From contig BRXU01000007.1 of assembly GCA_030267565.1 (NCBI GenBank), positions 1 through 64,000 on the forward strand: DNA of 64,000 nucleotides, read 5' to 3'. The notes under the pieces are model-generated. The model saw only the letters and a program-made list of their open reading frames with translations. It was not told the DNA's origin and made no database searches. The stretch is from Pleodorina starrii. Taxonomy: Eukaryota > Chlorophyta > Chlorophyceae > Chlamydomonadales > Volvocaceae. The translations under genes were made by a program, and so were the position numbers. Below, one piece after another: positions 12,701 through 25,800 of this stretch. Each line of letters begins with the position of its first letter. The stretch's first letter is position 1.

Positions 12701-15700
12701 GGTGCCCGGTGCCCGGTGCCCGGTGCCCGGTGCCCGGTGCCCGGTGCCCGGTGCCCGGTGCCCGGTGCCCGGTGCCCGGTGCCCGGTGCCCGGTGCCCGG
12801 TGCCCGGTGCCCGGTGCCCGTGCCCGGTGCCCGGTGCCCGGTGCCCGGTGCCCGGTGCCCGGTGCCCGGTGCCCGGTGCCCGGTGCCCGGTGCCCGGTGC
12901 CCGGTGCCCGGTGCCCGGTGCCCGGTGCCCGGTGCCCGGTGCCCGGTGCCCGGTGCCCGGTGCCCGGTGCCCGGTGCCCGGTGCCCGGTGCCCGGTGCCC
13001 GGTGCCCGGTGCCCGGTGCCCGGTGCCCGGTGCCCGGTGCCCGGTGCCCGGTGCCCGGTGCCCGGTGCCCGGTGCCCGGTGCCCGGTGCCCGGTGCCCGG
13101 TGCCCGGTGCCCGGTGCCCGGTGCCCGGTGCCCGGTGCCCGGTGCCCGGTGCCCGGTGCCCGGTGCCCGGTGCCCGGTGCCCGGTGCCCGGTGCCCGGTG
13201 CCCGGTGCCCGGTGCCCGGTGCCCGGTGCCCGGTGCCCGGTGCCCGGTGCCCGGTGCCCGGTGCCCGGTGCCCGGTGCCCGGTGCCCGGTGCCCGGTGCC
13301 CGGTGCCCGGTGCCCGGTGCCCGGTGCCCGGTGCCCGGTGCCCGGTGCCCGGTGCCCGGTGCCCGGTGCCCGGTGCCCGGTGCCCGGTGCCCGGTGCCCG
13401 GTGCCCGGTGCCCGGTGCCCGGTGCCCGGTGCCCGGTGCCCGGTGCCCGGTGCCCGGTGCCCGGTGCCCGGTGCCGGTGCCCGGTGCCCGGTGCCCGGTG
13501 CCCGGTGCCCGGTGCCCGGTGCCCGGTGCCCGGTGCCCGGTGCCCGGTGCCCGGTGCCCGGTGCCCGGTGCCCGGTGCCCGGTGCCCGGTGCCCGGTGCC
13601 CGGTGCCCGGTGCCCGGTGCCCGGTGCCCGGTGCCCGGTGCCCGGTGCCCGGTGCCCGGTGCCCGGTGCCCGGTGCCCGGTGCCCGGTGCCCGGTGCCCG
13701 GTGCCCGGTGCCCGGTGCCCGGTGCCCGGTGCCCGGTGCCCGGTGCCCGGTGCCCGGTGCCCGGTGCCCGGTGCCCGGTGCCCGGTGCCCGGTGCCCGGT
13801 GCCCGGTGCCCGGTGCCCGGTGCCCGGTGCCCGGTGCCCGGTGCCCGGTGCCCGGTGCCCGGTGCCCGGTGCCCGGTGCCCGGTGCCCGGTGCCCGGTGC
13901 CCGGTGCCCGGTGCCCGGTGCCCGGTGCCCGGTGCCCGGTGCCCGGTGCCCGGTGCCCGGTGCCCGGTGCCCGGTGCCCGGTGCCCGGTGCCCGGTGCCC
14001 GGTGCCCGGTGCCCGGTGCCCGGTGCCCGGTGCCCGGTGCCCGGTGCCCGGTGCCCGGTGCCCGGTGCCCGGTGCCCGGTGCCCGGTGCCCGGTGCCCGG
14101 TGCCCGGTGCCCGGTGCCCGGTGCCCGGTGCCCGGTGCCCGGTGCCCGGTGCCCGGTGCCCGGTGCCCGGTGCCCGGTGCCCGGTGCCCGGTGCCCGGTG
14201 CCCGGTGCCCGGTGCCCGGTGCCCGGTGCCCGGTGCCCGGTGCCCGGTGCCCGGTGCCCGGTGCCCGGTGCCCGGTGCCCGGTGCCCGGTGCCCGGTGCC
14301 CGGTGCCCGGTGCCCGGTGCCCGGTGCCCGGTGCCCGGTGCCCGGTGCCCGGTGCCCGGTGCCCGGTGCCCGGTGCCCGGTGCCCGGTGCCCGGTGCCCG
14401 GTGCCCGGTGCCCGGTGCCCGGTGCCCGGTGCCCGGTGCCCGGTGCCCGGTGCCCGGTGCCCGGTGCCCGGTGCCCGGTGCCCGGTGCCCGGTGCCCGGT
14501 GCCCGGTGCCCGGTGCCCGGTGCCCGGTGCCCGGTGCCCGGTGCCCGGTGCCCGGTGCCCGGTGCCCGGTGCCCGGTGCCCGGTGCCCGGTGCCCGGTGC
14601 CCGGTGCCCGGTGCCGGGTGCCCGGTGCCCGGTGCCCGGTGCCCGGTGCCCGGTGCCCGGTGCCCGGTGCCCGGTGCCCGGTGCCCGGTGCCCGGTGCCC
14701 GGTGCCCGGTGCCCGGTGCCCGGTGCCCGGTGCCCGGTGCCCGGTGCCCGGTGCCCGGTGCCCGGTGCCCGGTGCCCGGTGCCCGGTGCCCGGTGCCCGG
14801 TGCCCGGTGCCCGGTGCCCGGTGCCCGGTGCCCGGTGCCCGGTGCCCGGTGCCCGGTGCCCGGTGCCCGGTGCCCGGTGCCCGGTGCCCGGTGCCCGGTG
14901 CCCGGTGCCCGGTGCCCGGTGCCCGGTGCCCGGTGCCCGGTGCCCGGTGCCCGGTGCCCGGTGCCCGGTGCCCGGTGCCCGGTGCCCGGTGCCCGGTGCC
15001 CGGTGCCCGGTGCCCGGTGCCCGGTGCCCGGTGCCCGGTGCCCGGTGCCCGGTGCCCGGTGCCCGGTGCCCGGTGCCCGGTGCCCGGTGCCCGGTGCCCG
15101 GTGCCCGGTGCCCGGTGCCCGGTGCCCGGTGCCCGGTGCCCGGTGCCCGGTGCCCGGTGCCCGGTGCCCGGTGCCCGGTGCCCGGTGCCCGGTGCCCGGT
15201 GCCCGGTGCCCGGTGCCCGGTGCCCGGTGCCCGGTGCCCGGTGCCCGGTGCCCGGTGCCCGGTGCCCGGTGCCCGGTGCCCGGTGCCCGGTGCCCGGTGC
15301 CCGGTGCCCGGTGCCCGGTGCCCGGTGCCCGGTGCCCGGTGCCCGGTGCCCGGTGCCCGGTGCCCGGTGCCCGGTGCCCGGTGCCCGGTGCCCGGTGCCC
15401 GGTGCCCGGTGCCCGGTGCCCGGTGCCCGGTGCCCGGTGCCCGGTGCCCGGTGCCCGGTGCCCGGTGCCCGGTGCCCGGTGCCCGGTGCCCGGTGCCCGG
15501 TGCCCGGTGCCCGGTGCCCGGTGCCCGGTGCCCGGTGCCCGGTGCCCGGTGCCCGGTGCCCGGTGCCCGGTGCCCGGTGCCCGGTGCCCGGTGCCCGGTG
15601 CCCGGTGCCCGGTGCCCGGTGCCCGGTGCCCGGTGCCCGGTGCCCGGTGCCCGGTGCCCGGTGCCGTGTGCCCGGTGCCCGGTGCCCGGTGCCCGGTGCC

Positions 15701-18700
15701 CGGTGCCCGGTGCCCGGTGCCCGGTGCCCGGTGCCCGGTGCCCGGTGCCCGGTGCCCGGTGCCCGGTGCCCGGTGCCCGGTGCCCGGTGCCCGGTGCCCG
15801 GTGCCCGGTGCCCGGTGCCCGGTGCCCGGTGCCCGGTGCCCGGTGCCCGGTGCCCGGTGCCCGGTGCCCGGTGCCCGGTGCCCGGTGCCCGGTGCCCGGT
15901 GCCCGGTGCCCGGTGCCCGGTGCCCGGTGCCCGGTGCCCGGTGCCCGGTGCCCGGTGCCCGGTGCCCGGTGCCCGGTGCCCGGTGCCCGGTGCCCGGTGC
16001 CCGGTGCCCGGTGCCCGGTGCCCGGTGCCCGGTGCCCGGTGCCCGGTGCCCGGTGCCCGGTGCCCGGTGCCCGGTGCCCGGTGCCCGGTGCCCGGTGCCC
16101 GGTGCCCGGTGCCCGGTGCCCGGTGCCCGGTGCCCGGTGCCCGGTGCCCGGTGCCCGGTGCCCGGTGCCCGGTGCCCGGTGCCCGGTGCCCGGTGCCCGG
16201 TGCCCGGTGCCGGGGGCCCGGTGCCCGGTGCCCGGTGCCCGGTGCCCGGTGCCCGGTGCCCGGTGCCCGGTGCCCGGTGCCCGGTGCCCGGTGCCCGGTG
16301 CCCGGTGCCCGGTGCCCGGTGCCCGGTGCCCGGTGCCCGGTGCCCGGTGCCCGGTGCCCGGTGCCCGGTGCCCGGTGCCCGGTGCCCGGTGCCCGGTGCC
16401 CGGTGCCCGGTGCCCGGTGCCCGGTGCCCGGTGCCCGGTGCCCGGTGCCCGGTGCCCGGTGCCCGGTGCCCGGTGCCCGGTGCCCGGTGCCCGGTGCCCG
16501 GTGCCCGGTGCCCGGTGCCCGGTGCCCGGTGCCCGGTGCCCGGTGCCCGGTGCCCGGTGCCCGGTGCCCGGTGCCCGGTGCCCGGTGCCCGGTGCCCGGT
16601 GCCCGGTGCCCGGTGCCCGGTGCCCGGTGCCCGGTGCCCGGTGCCCGGTGCCCGGTGCCCGGTGCCCGGTGCCCGGTGCCCGGTGCCCGGTGCCCGGTGC
16701 CCGGTGCCCGGTGCCCGGTGCCCGGTGCCCGGTGCCCGGTGCCCGGTGCCCGGTGCCCGGTGCCCGGTGCCCGGTGCCCGGTGCCCGGTGCCCGGTGCCC
16801 GGTGCCCGGTGCCCGGTGCCCGGTGCCCGGTGCCCGGTGCCCGGTGCCCGGTGCCCGGTGCCCGGTGCCCGGTGCCCGGTGCCCGGTGCCCGGTGCCCGG
16901 TGCCCGGTGCCGGGTGCCCGGTGCCCGGTGCCCGGTGCGCGGTGCCCGGTGCCCGGTGCCCGGTGCCCGGTGCCCGGTGCCCGGTGCCCGGTGCCCGGTG
17001 CCCGGTGCCCGGTGCCCGGTGCCCGGTGCCCGGTGCCCGGTGCCCGGTGCCCGGTGCCCGGTGCCCGGTGCCCGGTGCCCGGTGCCCGGTGCCCGGTGCC
17101 CGGTGCCCGGTGCCCGGTGCCCGGTGCCCGGTGCCCGGTGCCCGGTGCCCGGTGCCCGGTGCCCGGTGCCCGGTGCCCGGTGCCCGGTGCCCGGTGCCCG
17201 GTGCCCGGTGCCCGGTGCCCGGTGCCCGGTGCCCGGTGCCGGGTGCCCGGTGCCCGGTGCCCGGTGCCCGGTGCCCGGTGCCCGGTGCCCGGTGCCCGGT
17301 GCCCGGTGCCCGGTGCCCGGTGCCCGGTGCCCGGTGCCCGGTGCCCGGTGCCCGGTGCCCGGTGCCCGGTGCCCGGTGCCCGGTGCCCGGTGCCCGGTGC
17401 CCGGTGCCCGGTGCCCGGTGCCGGTGCCCGGTGCCCGGTGCCCGGTGCCCGGTGCCCGGTGCCCGGTGCCCGGTGCCCGGTGCCCGGTGCCCGGTGCCCG
17501 GTGCCCGGTGCCCGGTGCCCGGTGCCCGGTGCCGGTGCCCGGTGCCCGGTGCCCGGTGCCCGGTGCCCGGTGCCCGGTGCCCGGTGCCCGGTGCCCGGTG
17601 CCCGGTGCCGGTGCCGGTGCCCGGTGCCCGGTGCCCGGTGCCGGTGCCCGGTGCCCGGTGCCCGGTGCCCGGTGCCCGGTGCCCGGTGCCCGGTGCCCGG
17701 TGCCCGGTGCCCGGTGCCCGGTGCCCGGTGCCCGGTGCCCGGTGCCCGGTGCCCGGTGCCCGGTGCCCGGTGCCCGGTGCCCGGTGCCCGGTGCCCGGTG
17801 CCCGGTGCCCGGTGCCCGGTGCCCGGTGCCCGGTGCCCGGTGCCCGGTGCCCGGTGCCCGGTGCCCGGTGCCCGGTGCCCGGTGCCCGGTGCCCGGTGCC
17901 CGGTGCCCGGTGCCCGGTGCCCGGTGCCCGGTGCCCGGTGCCCGGTGCCCGGTGCCCGGTGCCCGGTGCCCGGTGCCCGGTGCCCGGTGCCCGGTGCCCG
18001 GTGCCCGGTGCCCGGTGCCCGGTGCCCGGTGCCCGGTGCCCGGTGCCCGGTGCCCGGTGCCCGGTGCCCGGTGCCCGGTGCCGGGTGCGCGGTGCCCGGT
18101 GCCCGGTGCCCGGTGCCCGGTGCCCGGTCCCCGGGTCCCTGTGCCGGTTGCCCGGTGCCGGTGCCCGGTGCCCGGTGCCCGGTGCCCGGTGCCCGGTGCC
18201 CGGTGCCCGGTGCCCGGTGCCCGGTGCCCGGTGCCCGGTGCCCGGTGCCCGGTGCCCGGTGCCCGGTGCCCGGTGCCCGGTGCCCGGTGCCCGGTGCCCG
18301 GTGCCCGGTGCCCGGTGCCCGGTGCCCGGTGCCCGGTGCCCGGTGCCCGGTGCCCGGTGCCCGGTGCCCGGTGCCCGGTGCCCGGTGCCCGGTGCCCGGT
18401 GCCCGGTGCCCGGTGCCCGGTGCCCGGTGCCCGGTGCCCGGTGCCCGGTGCCCGGTGCCCGGTGCCCGGTGCCCGGTGCCCGGTGCCCGGTGCCCGGTGC
18501 CCGGTGCCCGGTGCCCGGTGCCCGGTGCCCGGTGCCCGGTGCCCGGTGCCCGGTGCCCGGTGCCCGGTGCCCGGTGCCCGGTGCCCGGTGCCCGGTGCCC
18601 GGTGCCCGGTGCCCGGTGCCCGGTGCCCGGTGCCCGGTGCCCGGTGCCCGGTGCCCGGTGCCCGGTGCCCGGTGCCCGGTGCCCGGTGCCCGGTGCCCGG

Positions 18701-19741
18701 TGCCCGGTGCCCGGTGCCCGGTGCCCGGTGCCCGGTGCCCGGTGCCCGGTGCCCGGTGCCCGGTGCCCGGTGCCCGGTGCCCGGTGCCCGGTGCCCGGTG
18801 CCCGGTGCCCGGTGCCCGGTGCCCGGTGCCCGGTGCCCGGTGCCCGGTGCCCGGTGCCCGGTGCCCGGTGCCCGGTGCCCGGTGCCCGGTGCCCGGTGCC
18901 CGGTGCCCGGTGCCCGGTGCCCGGTGCCCGGTGCCCGGTGCCCGGTGCCCGGTGCCCGGTGCCCGGTGCCCGGTGCCCGGTGCCCGGTGCCCGGTGCCCG
19001 GTGCCCGGTGCCCGGTGCCCGGTGCCCGGTGCCCGGTGCCCGGTGCCCGGTGCCCGGTGCCCGGTGCCCGGTGCCCGGTGCCCGGTGCCCGGTGCCCGGT
19101 GCCGGGTGCCCGGTGGCCGGTGCCCGGTGCCCGGTGCGCGGTGCCGGGTGCCCGGTGCCCGGTGCCCGGTGCCCGGTGCCCGGTGCCCGGTGCCCGGTGC
19201 CCGGTGCCCGGTGCCCGGTGCCCGGTGCCCGGTGCCCGGTGCCCGGTGCCCGGTGCCCGGTGCCCGGTGCCCGGTGCCCGGTGCCCGGTGCCCGGTGCCC
19301 GGTGCCCGGTGCCCGGTGCCCGGTGCCCGGTGCCCGGTGCCCGGTGCCCGGTGCCCGGTGCCCGGTGCCCGGGGCCCGGTGCCCGGTGCCCGGTGCCCGG
19401 TGCCCGGTGCCCGGTGCCCGGTGCCCGGTGCCCGGTGCCCGGTGCCCGGTGCCCGGTGCCCGGTGCCCGGTGCCCGGTGCCCGGTGCCCGGTGCCCGGTG
19501 CCCGGTGCCCGGTGCCCGGTGCCCGGTGCCCGGTGCCCGGTGCCCGGTGCCCGGTGCCCGGTGCCCGGTGCCCGGTGCCCGGTGCCCGGTGCCCGGTGCC
19601 CGGTGCCCGGTGCCCGGTGCCCGGTGCCCGGTGCCCGGTGCCCGGTGCCCGGTGCCCGGTGCCCGGTGCCCGGTGCCCGGTGCCCGGTGCCCGGTGCCCG
19701 GTGCCCGGTGCCCGGTGCCCGGTGCCCGGTGCCCGGTGCCC

Positions 19742-19845
19742 GGTGCTGGCCGGTGCCCGGTGCTGGCCGGTGCCCGGTGCTGGCCGGTGCCCGGTGCTGG
19801 CCGGTGCCCGGTGCTGGCCGGTGCCCGGTGCTGGCCGGTGCCCGG
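19742..19845 (+). repeat. 17-bp higher-order repeat inside the satellite
   Basis: Within the heptamer array, the compound unit GGTGCTGGCC plus GGTGCCC (10+7 = 17 bp) is repeated six times. The TGCTGG landmarks lie at 19744, 19761, 19778, 19795, 19812 and 19829, exactly 17 bp apart. This shows that a local variant was itself amplified in tandem after the array had formed. Confidence 0.93.
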
Positions 19846-22800
19846 TGCCCGGTGCCCGGTGCCCGGTGCCCGGTGCCCGGTGCCCGGTGCCCGGTGCCCG
19901 GTGCCCGGTGCCCGGTGCCCGGTGCCCGGTGCCCGGTGCCCGGTGCCCGGTGCCCGGTGCCCGGTGCCCGGTGCCCGGTGCCCGGTGCCCGGTGCCCGGT
20001 GCCCGGTGCCCGGTGCCCGGTGCCCGGTGCCCGGTGCCCGGTGCCCGGTGCCCGGTGCCCGGTGCCCGGTGCCCGGTGCCCGGTGCCCGGTGCCCGGTGC
20101 CCGGTGCCCGGTGCCCGGTGCCCGGTGCCCGGTGCCCGGTGCCCGGTGCCCGGTGCCCGGTGCCCGGTGCCCGGTGCCCGGTGCCCGGTGCCCGGTGCCC
20201 GGTGCCGGGTGCCCGGTGCCCGGTGCCCGGTGCCCGGTGCCCGGTGCCCGGTGCCCGGTGCCCGGTGCCCGGTGCCCGGTGCCCGGTGCCCGGTGCCCGG
20301 TGCCCGGTGCCCGGTGCCCGGTGCCCGGTGCCCGGTGCCCGGTGCCCGGTGCCCGGTGCCCGGTGCCCGGTGCCCGGTGCCCGGTGCCCGGTGCCCGGTG
20401 CCCGGTGCCCGGTGCCCGGTGCCCGGTGCCCGGTGCCCGGTGCCCGGTGCCCGGTGCCCGGTGCCCGGTGCCCGGTGCCCGGTGCCCGGTGCCCGGTGCC
20501 CGGTGCCCGGTGCCCGGTGCCCGGTGCCCGGTGCCCGGTGCCCGGTGCCCGGTGCCCGGTGCCCGGTGCCCGGTGCCCGGTGCCCGGTGCCCGGTGCCCG
20601 GTGCCCGGTGCCCGGTGCCCGGTGCCCGGTGCCCGGTGCCCGGTGCCCGGTGCCCGGTGCCCGGTGCCCGGTGCCCGGTGCCCGGTGCCCGGTGCCCGGT
20701 GCCCGGTGCCCGGTGCCCGGTGCCCGGTGCCCGGTGCCCGGTGCCCGGTGCCCGGTGCCCGGTGCCCGGTGCCCGGTGCCCGGTGCCCGGTGCCCGGTGC
20801 CCGGTGCCCGGTGCCCGGTGCCCGGTGCCCGGTGCCCGGTGCCCGGTGCCCGGTGCCCGGTGCCCGGTGCCCGGTGCCCGGTGCCCGGTGCCCGGTGCCC
20901 GGTGCCCGGTGCCCGGTGCCCGGTGCCCGGTGCCCGGTGCCCGGTGCCCGGTGCCCGGTGCCCGGTGCCCGGTGCCCGGTGCCCGGTGCCCGGTGCCCGG
21001 TGCCCGGTGCCCGGTGCCCGGTGCCCGGTGCCCGGTGCCCGGTGCCCGGTGCCCGGTGCCCGGTGCCCGGTGCCCGGTGCCCGGTGCCCGGTGCCCGGTG
21101 CCCGGTGCCCGGTGCCCGGTGCCCGGTGCCCGGTGCCCGGTGCCCGGTGCCCGGTGCCCGGTGCCCGGTGCCCGGTGCCCGGTGCCCGGTGCCCGGTGCC
21201 CGGTGCCCGGTGCCCGGTGCCCGGTGCCCGGTGCCCGGTGCCCGGTGCCCGGTGCCCGGTGCCCGGTGCCCGGTGCCCGGTGCCCGGTGCCCGGTGCCCG
21301 GTGCCCGGTGCCCGGTGCCCGGTGCCCGGTGCCCGGTGCCCGGTGCCCGGTGCCCGGTGCCCGGTGCCCGGTGCCCGGTGCCCGGTGCCCGGTGCCCGGT
21401 GCCCGGTGCCCGGTGCCCGGTGCCCGGTGCCCGGTGCCCGGTGCCCGGTGCCCGGTGCCCGGTGCCCGGTGCCCGGTGCCCGGTGCCCGGTGCCCGGTGC
21501 CCGGTGCCCGGTGCCCGGTGCCCGGTGCCCGGTGCCCGGTGCCCGGTGCCCGGTGCCCGGTGCCCGGTGCCCGGTGCCCGGTGCCCGGTGCCCGGTGCCC
21601 GGTGCCCGGTGCCCGGTGCCCGGTGCCCGGTGCCCGGTGCCCGGTGCCCGGTGCCCGGTGCCCGGTGACCGGTGCCCGGTGCCCGGTGCCCGGTGCCCGG
21701 TGCCCGGTGCCCGGTGCCCGGTGCCCGGTGCCCGGTGCCCGGTGCCCGGTGCCCGGTGCCCGGTGCCCGGTGCCCGGTGCCCGGTGCCCGGTGCCCGGTG
21801 CCCGGTGCCCGGTGCCCGGTGCCCGGTGCCCGGTGCCCGGTGCCCGGTGCCCGGTGCCCGGTGCCCGGTGCCCGGTGCCCGGTGCCCGGTGCCCGGTGCC
21901 CGGTGCCCGGTGCCCGGTGCCCGGTGCCCGGTGCCCGGTGCCCGGTGCCCGGTGCCCGGTGCCCGGTGCCCGGTGCCCGGTGCCCGGTGCCCGGTGCCCG
22001 GTGCCCGGTGCCCGGTGCCCGGTGCCCGGTGCCCGGTGCCCGGTGCCCGGTGCCCGGTGCCCGGTGCCCGGTGCCCGGTGCCCGGTGCCCGGTGCCCGGT
22101 GCCCGGTGCCCGGTGCCCGGTGCCCGGTGCCGGTGCCCGGTGCCCGGTGCCCGGTGCCCGGTGCCCGGTGCCCGGTGCCCGGTGCCCGGTGCCCGGTGCC
22201 CGGTGCCCGGTGCCCGGTGCCCGGTGCCCGGTGCCCGGTGCCCGGTGCCCGGTGCCCGGTGCCCGGTGCCCGGTGCCCGGTGCCCGGTGCCCGGTGCCCG
22301 GTGCCCGGTGCCCGGTGCCCGGTGCCCGGTGCCCGGTGCCCGGTGCCCGGTGCCGGTGCCCGGTGCCCGGTGCCCGGTGCCCGGTGCCCGGTGCCCGGTG
22401 CCCGGTGCCCGGTGCCCGGTGCCCGGTGCCCGGTGCCCGGTGCCCGGTGCCCGGTGCCCGGTGCCCGGTGCCCGGTGCCGGTGCCCGGTGCCCGGTGCCC
22501 GGTGCCCGGTGCCCGGTGCCCGGTGCCCGGTGCCCGGTGCCCGGTGCCCGGTGCCCGGTGCCCGGTGCCCGGTGCCCGGTGCCCGGTGCCCGGTGCCCGG
22601 TGCCCGGTGCCCGGTGCCCGGTGCCCGGTGCCCGGTGCCCGGTGCCCGGTGCCCGGTGCCCGGTGCCCGGTGCCCGGTGCCCGGTGCCCGGTGCCCGGTG
22701 CCCGGTGCCCGGTGCCCGGTGCCCGGTGCCCGGTGCCCGGTGCCCGGTGCCCGGTGCCCGGTGCCCGGTGCCCGGTGCCCGGTGCCCGGTGCCCGGTGCC

Positions 22801-25800
22801 CGGTGCCCGGTGCCCGGTGCCCGGTGCCCGGTGCCCGGTGCCCGGTGCCCGGTGCCCGGTGCCCGGTGCCCGGTGCCCGGTGCCCGGTGCCCGGTGCCCG
22901 GTGCCCGGTGCCCGGTGCCCGGTGCCCGGTGCCCGGTGCCCGGTGCCCGGTGCCCGGTGCCCGGTGCCCGGTGCCCGGTGCCCGGTGCCCGGTGCCCGGT
23001 GCCCGGTGCCCGGTGCCCGGTGCCCGGTGCCCGGTGCCCGGTGCCCGGTGCCCGGTGCCCGGTGCCCGGTGCCCGGTGCCCGGTGCCCGGTGCCCGGTGC
23101 CCGGTGCCCGGTGCCCGGTGCCCGGTGCCCGGTGCCCGGTGCCCGGTGCCCGGTGCCCGGTGCCCGGTGCCCGGTGCCCGGTGCCCGGTGCCCGGTGCCC
23201 GGTGCCCGGTGCCCGGTGCCCGGTGCCCGGTCGGGGCTGTGCCCGGTGCCCGGTGCCCGGTGCCCGGTGCCCGGTGCCCGGTGCCCGGTGCCCGGTGCCC
23301 GGTGCCCGGTGCCCGGTGCCCGGTGCCCGGTGCCCGGTGCCCGGTGCCCGGTGCCCGGTGCCCGGTGCCCGGTGCCCGGTGCCCGGTGCCCGGTGCCCGG
23401 TGCCCGGTGCCCGGTGCCCGGTGCCCGGTGCCCGGTGCCCGGTGCCCGGTGCCCGGTGCCCGGTGCCCGGTGCCCGGTGCCCGGTGCCCGGTGCCCGGTG
23501 CCCGGTGCCCGGTGCCCGGTGCCCGGTGCCCGGTGCCCGGTGCCCGGTGCCCGGTGCCCGGTGCCCGGTGCCCGGTGCCCGGTGCCGGTGCCCGGTGCCG
23601 GTGCCCGGTGCCCGGTGCCCGGTGCCCGGTGCCCGGTGCCCGGTGCCCGGTGCCCGGTGCCCGGTGCCCGGTGCCCGGTGCCCGGTGCCCGGTGCCCGGT
23701 GCCCGGTGCCCGGTGCCCGGTGCCCGGTGCCCGGTGCCCGGTGCCCGGTGCCCGGTGCCCGGTGCCCGGTGCCCGGTGCCCGGTGCCCGGTGCCCGGTGC
23801 CCGGTGCCCGGTGCCCGGTGCCCGGTGCCCGGTGCCCGGTGCCCGGTGCCCGGTGCCCGGTGCCCGGTGCCCGGTGCCCGGTGCCCGGTGCCCGGTGCCC
23901 GGTGCCCGGTGCCCGGTGCCCGGTGCCCGGGGCCGGTGCCGGTGCCCGGTGCCCGGTGCCCGGTGCCCGGTGCCCGGTGCCCGGTGCCCGGTGCCCGGTG
24001 CCCGGTGCCCGGTGCCCGGTGCCCGGTGCCCGGTGCCCGGTGCCCGGTGCCCGGTGCCCGGTGCCCGGTGCCCGGTGCCCGGTGCCCGGTGCCCGGTGCC
24101 CGGTGCCCGGTGCCCGGTGCCCGGTGCCCGGTGCCCGGTGCCCGGTGCCCGGTGCCCGGCGCCCGGTGCCCGGTGCCCGGTGCCCGGTGCCCGGTGCCCG
24201 GTGCCCGGTGCCCGGTGCCCGGTGCCCGGTGCCCGGTGCCCGGTGCCCGGTGCCCGGTGCCCGGTGCCCGGTGCCCGGTGCCCGGTGCCCGGTGCCCGGT
24301 GCCCGGTGCCCGGTGCCCGGTGCCCGGTGCCCGGTGCCCGGTGCCCGGTGCCCGGTGCCGGTGCCGGTGCCCGGTGCCCGGTGCCCGGTGCCCGGTGCCC
24401 GGTGCCCGGTGCCCGGTGCCGGTGCCCGGTGCCCGGTGCCCGGTGCCCGGTGCCCGCTGCCCGCTGCCCGGAGCCCGGTGCCCGGCGCCCGGTGCCCGGT
24501 GCCCGGTGCCCGGTGCCCGGTGCCCGGTGCCCGGTGCCCGGTGCCCGGTGCCCGGTGCCCGGTGCCCGGTGCCCGGTGCCCGGTGCCCGGTGCCCGGTGC
24601 CCGGTGCCCGGTGCCCGGTGCCCGGTGCCCGGTGCCCGGTGCCCGGTGCCCGGTGCCCGGTGCCCGGTGCCCGGTGCCCGGTGCCCGGTGCCCGGTGCCC
24701 GGTGCCCGGTGCCCGGTGCCCGGTGCCCGGTGCCCGGTGCCCGGTGCCCGGTGCCCGGTGCCCGGTGCCCGGTGCCCGGTGCCCGGTGCCCGGTGCCCGG
24801 TGCCCGGTGCCCGGTGCCCGGTGCCCGGTGCCCGGTGCCCGGTGCCCGGTGCCCGGTGCCCGGTGCCCGGTGCCCGGTGCCCGGTGCCCGGTGCCCGGTG
24901 CCCGGTGCCCGGTGCCCGGTGCCCGGTGCCCGGTGCCCGGTGCCCGGTGCCCGGTGCCCGGTGCCCGGTGCCCGGTGCCCGGTGCCCGGTGCCCGGTGCC
25001 CGGTGCCCGGTGCCCGGTGCCCGGTGCCCGGTGCCCGGTGCCCGGTGCCCGGTGCCCGGTGCCCGGTGCCCGGTGCCCGGTGCCCGGTGCCCGGTGCCCG
25101 GTGCCCGGTGCCCGGTGCCCGGTGCCCGGTGCCCGGTGCCCGGTGCCCGGTGCCCGGTGCCCGGTGCCCGGTGCCCGGTGCCCGGTGCCCGGTGCCCGGT
25201 GCCCGGTGCCCGGTGCCCGGTGCCCGGTGCCCGGTGCCCGGTGCCCGGTGCCCGGTGCCCGGTGCCCGGTGCCCGGTGCCCGGTGCCCGGTGCCCGGTGC
25301 CCGGTGCCCGGTGCCCGGTGCCCGGTGCCCGGTGCCCGGTGCCCGGTGCCCGGTGCCCGGTGCCCGGTGCCCGGTGCCCGGTGCCCGGTGCCCGGTGCCC
25401 GGTGCCCGGTGCCCGGTGCCCGGTGCCCGGTGCCCGGTGCCCGGTGCCCGGTGCCCGGTGCCCGGTGCCGGGTGCCCGGTGCCCGGTGCCCGGTGCCCGG
25501 TGCCCGGTGCCCGGTGCCCGGTGCCCGGTGCCCGGTGCCCGGTGCCCGGTGCCCGGTGCCCGGTGCCCGGTGCCCGGTGCCCGGTGCCCGGTGCCCGGTG
25601 CCCGGTGCCCGGTGCCCGGTGCCCGGTGCCCGGTGCCCGGTGCCCGGTGCCCGGTGCCCGGTGCCCGGTGCCCGGTGCCCGGTGCCCGGTGCCCGGTGCC
25701 CGGTGCCGGTGCCCGGTGCCCGGTGCCCGGTGCCCGGTGCCCGGTGCCCGGTGCCCGGTGCCCGGTGCCCGGTGCCCGGTGCCCGGTGCCCGGTGCCCGG

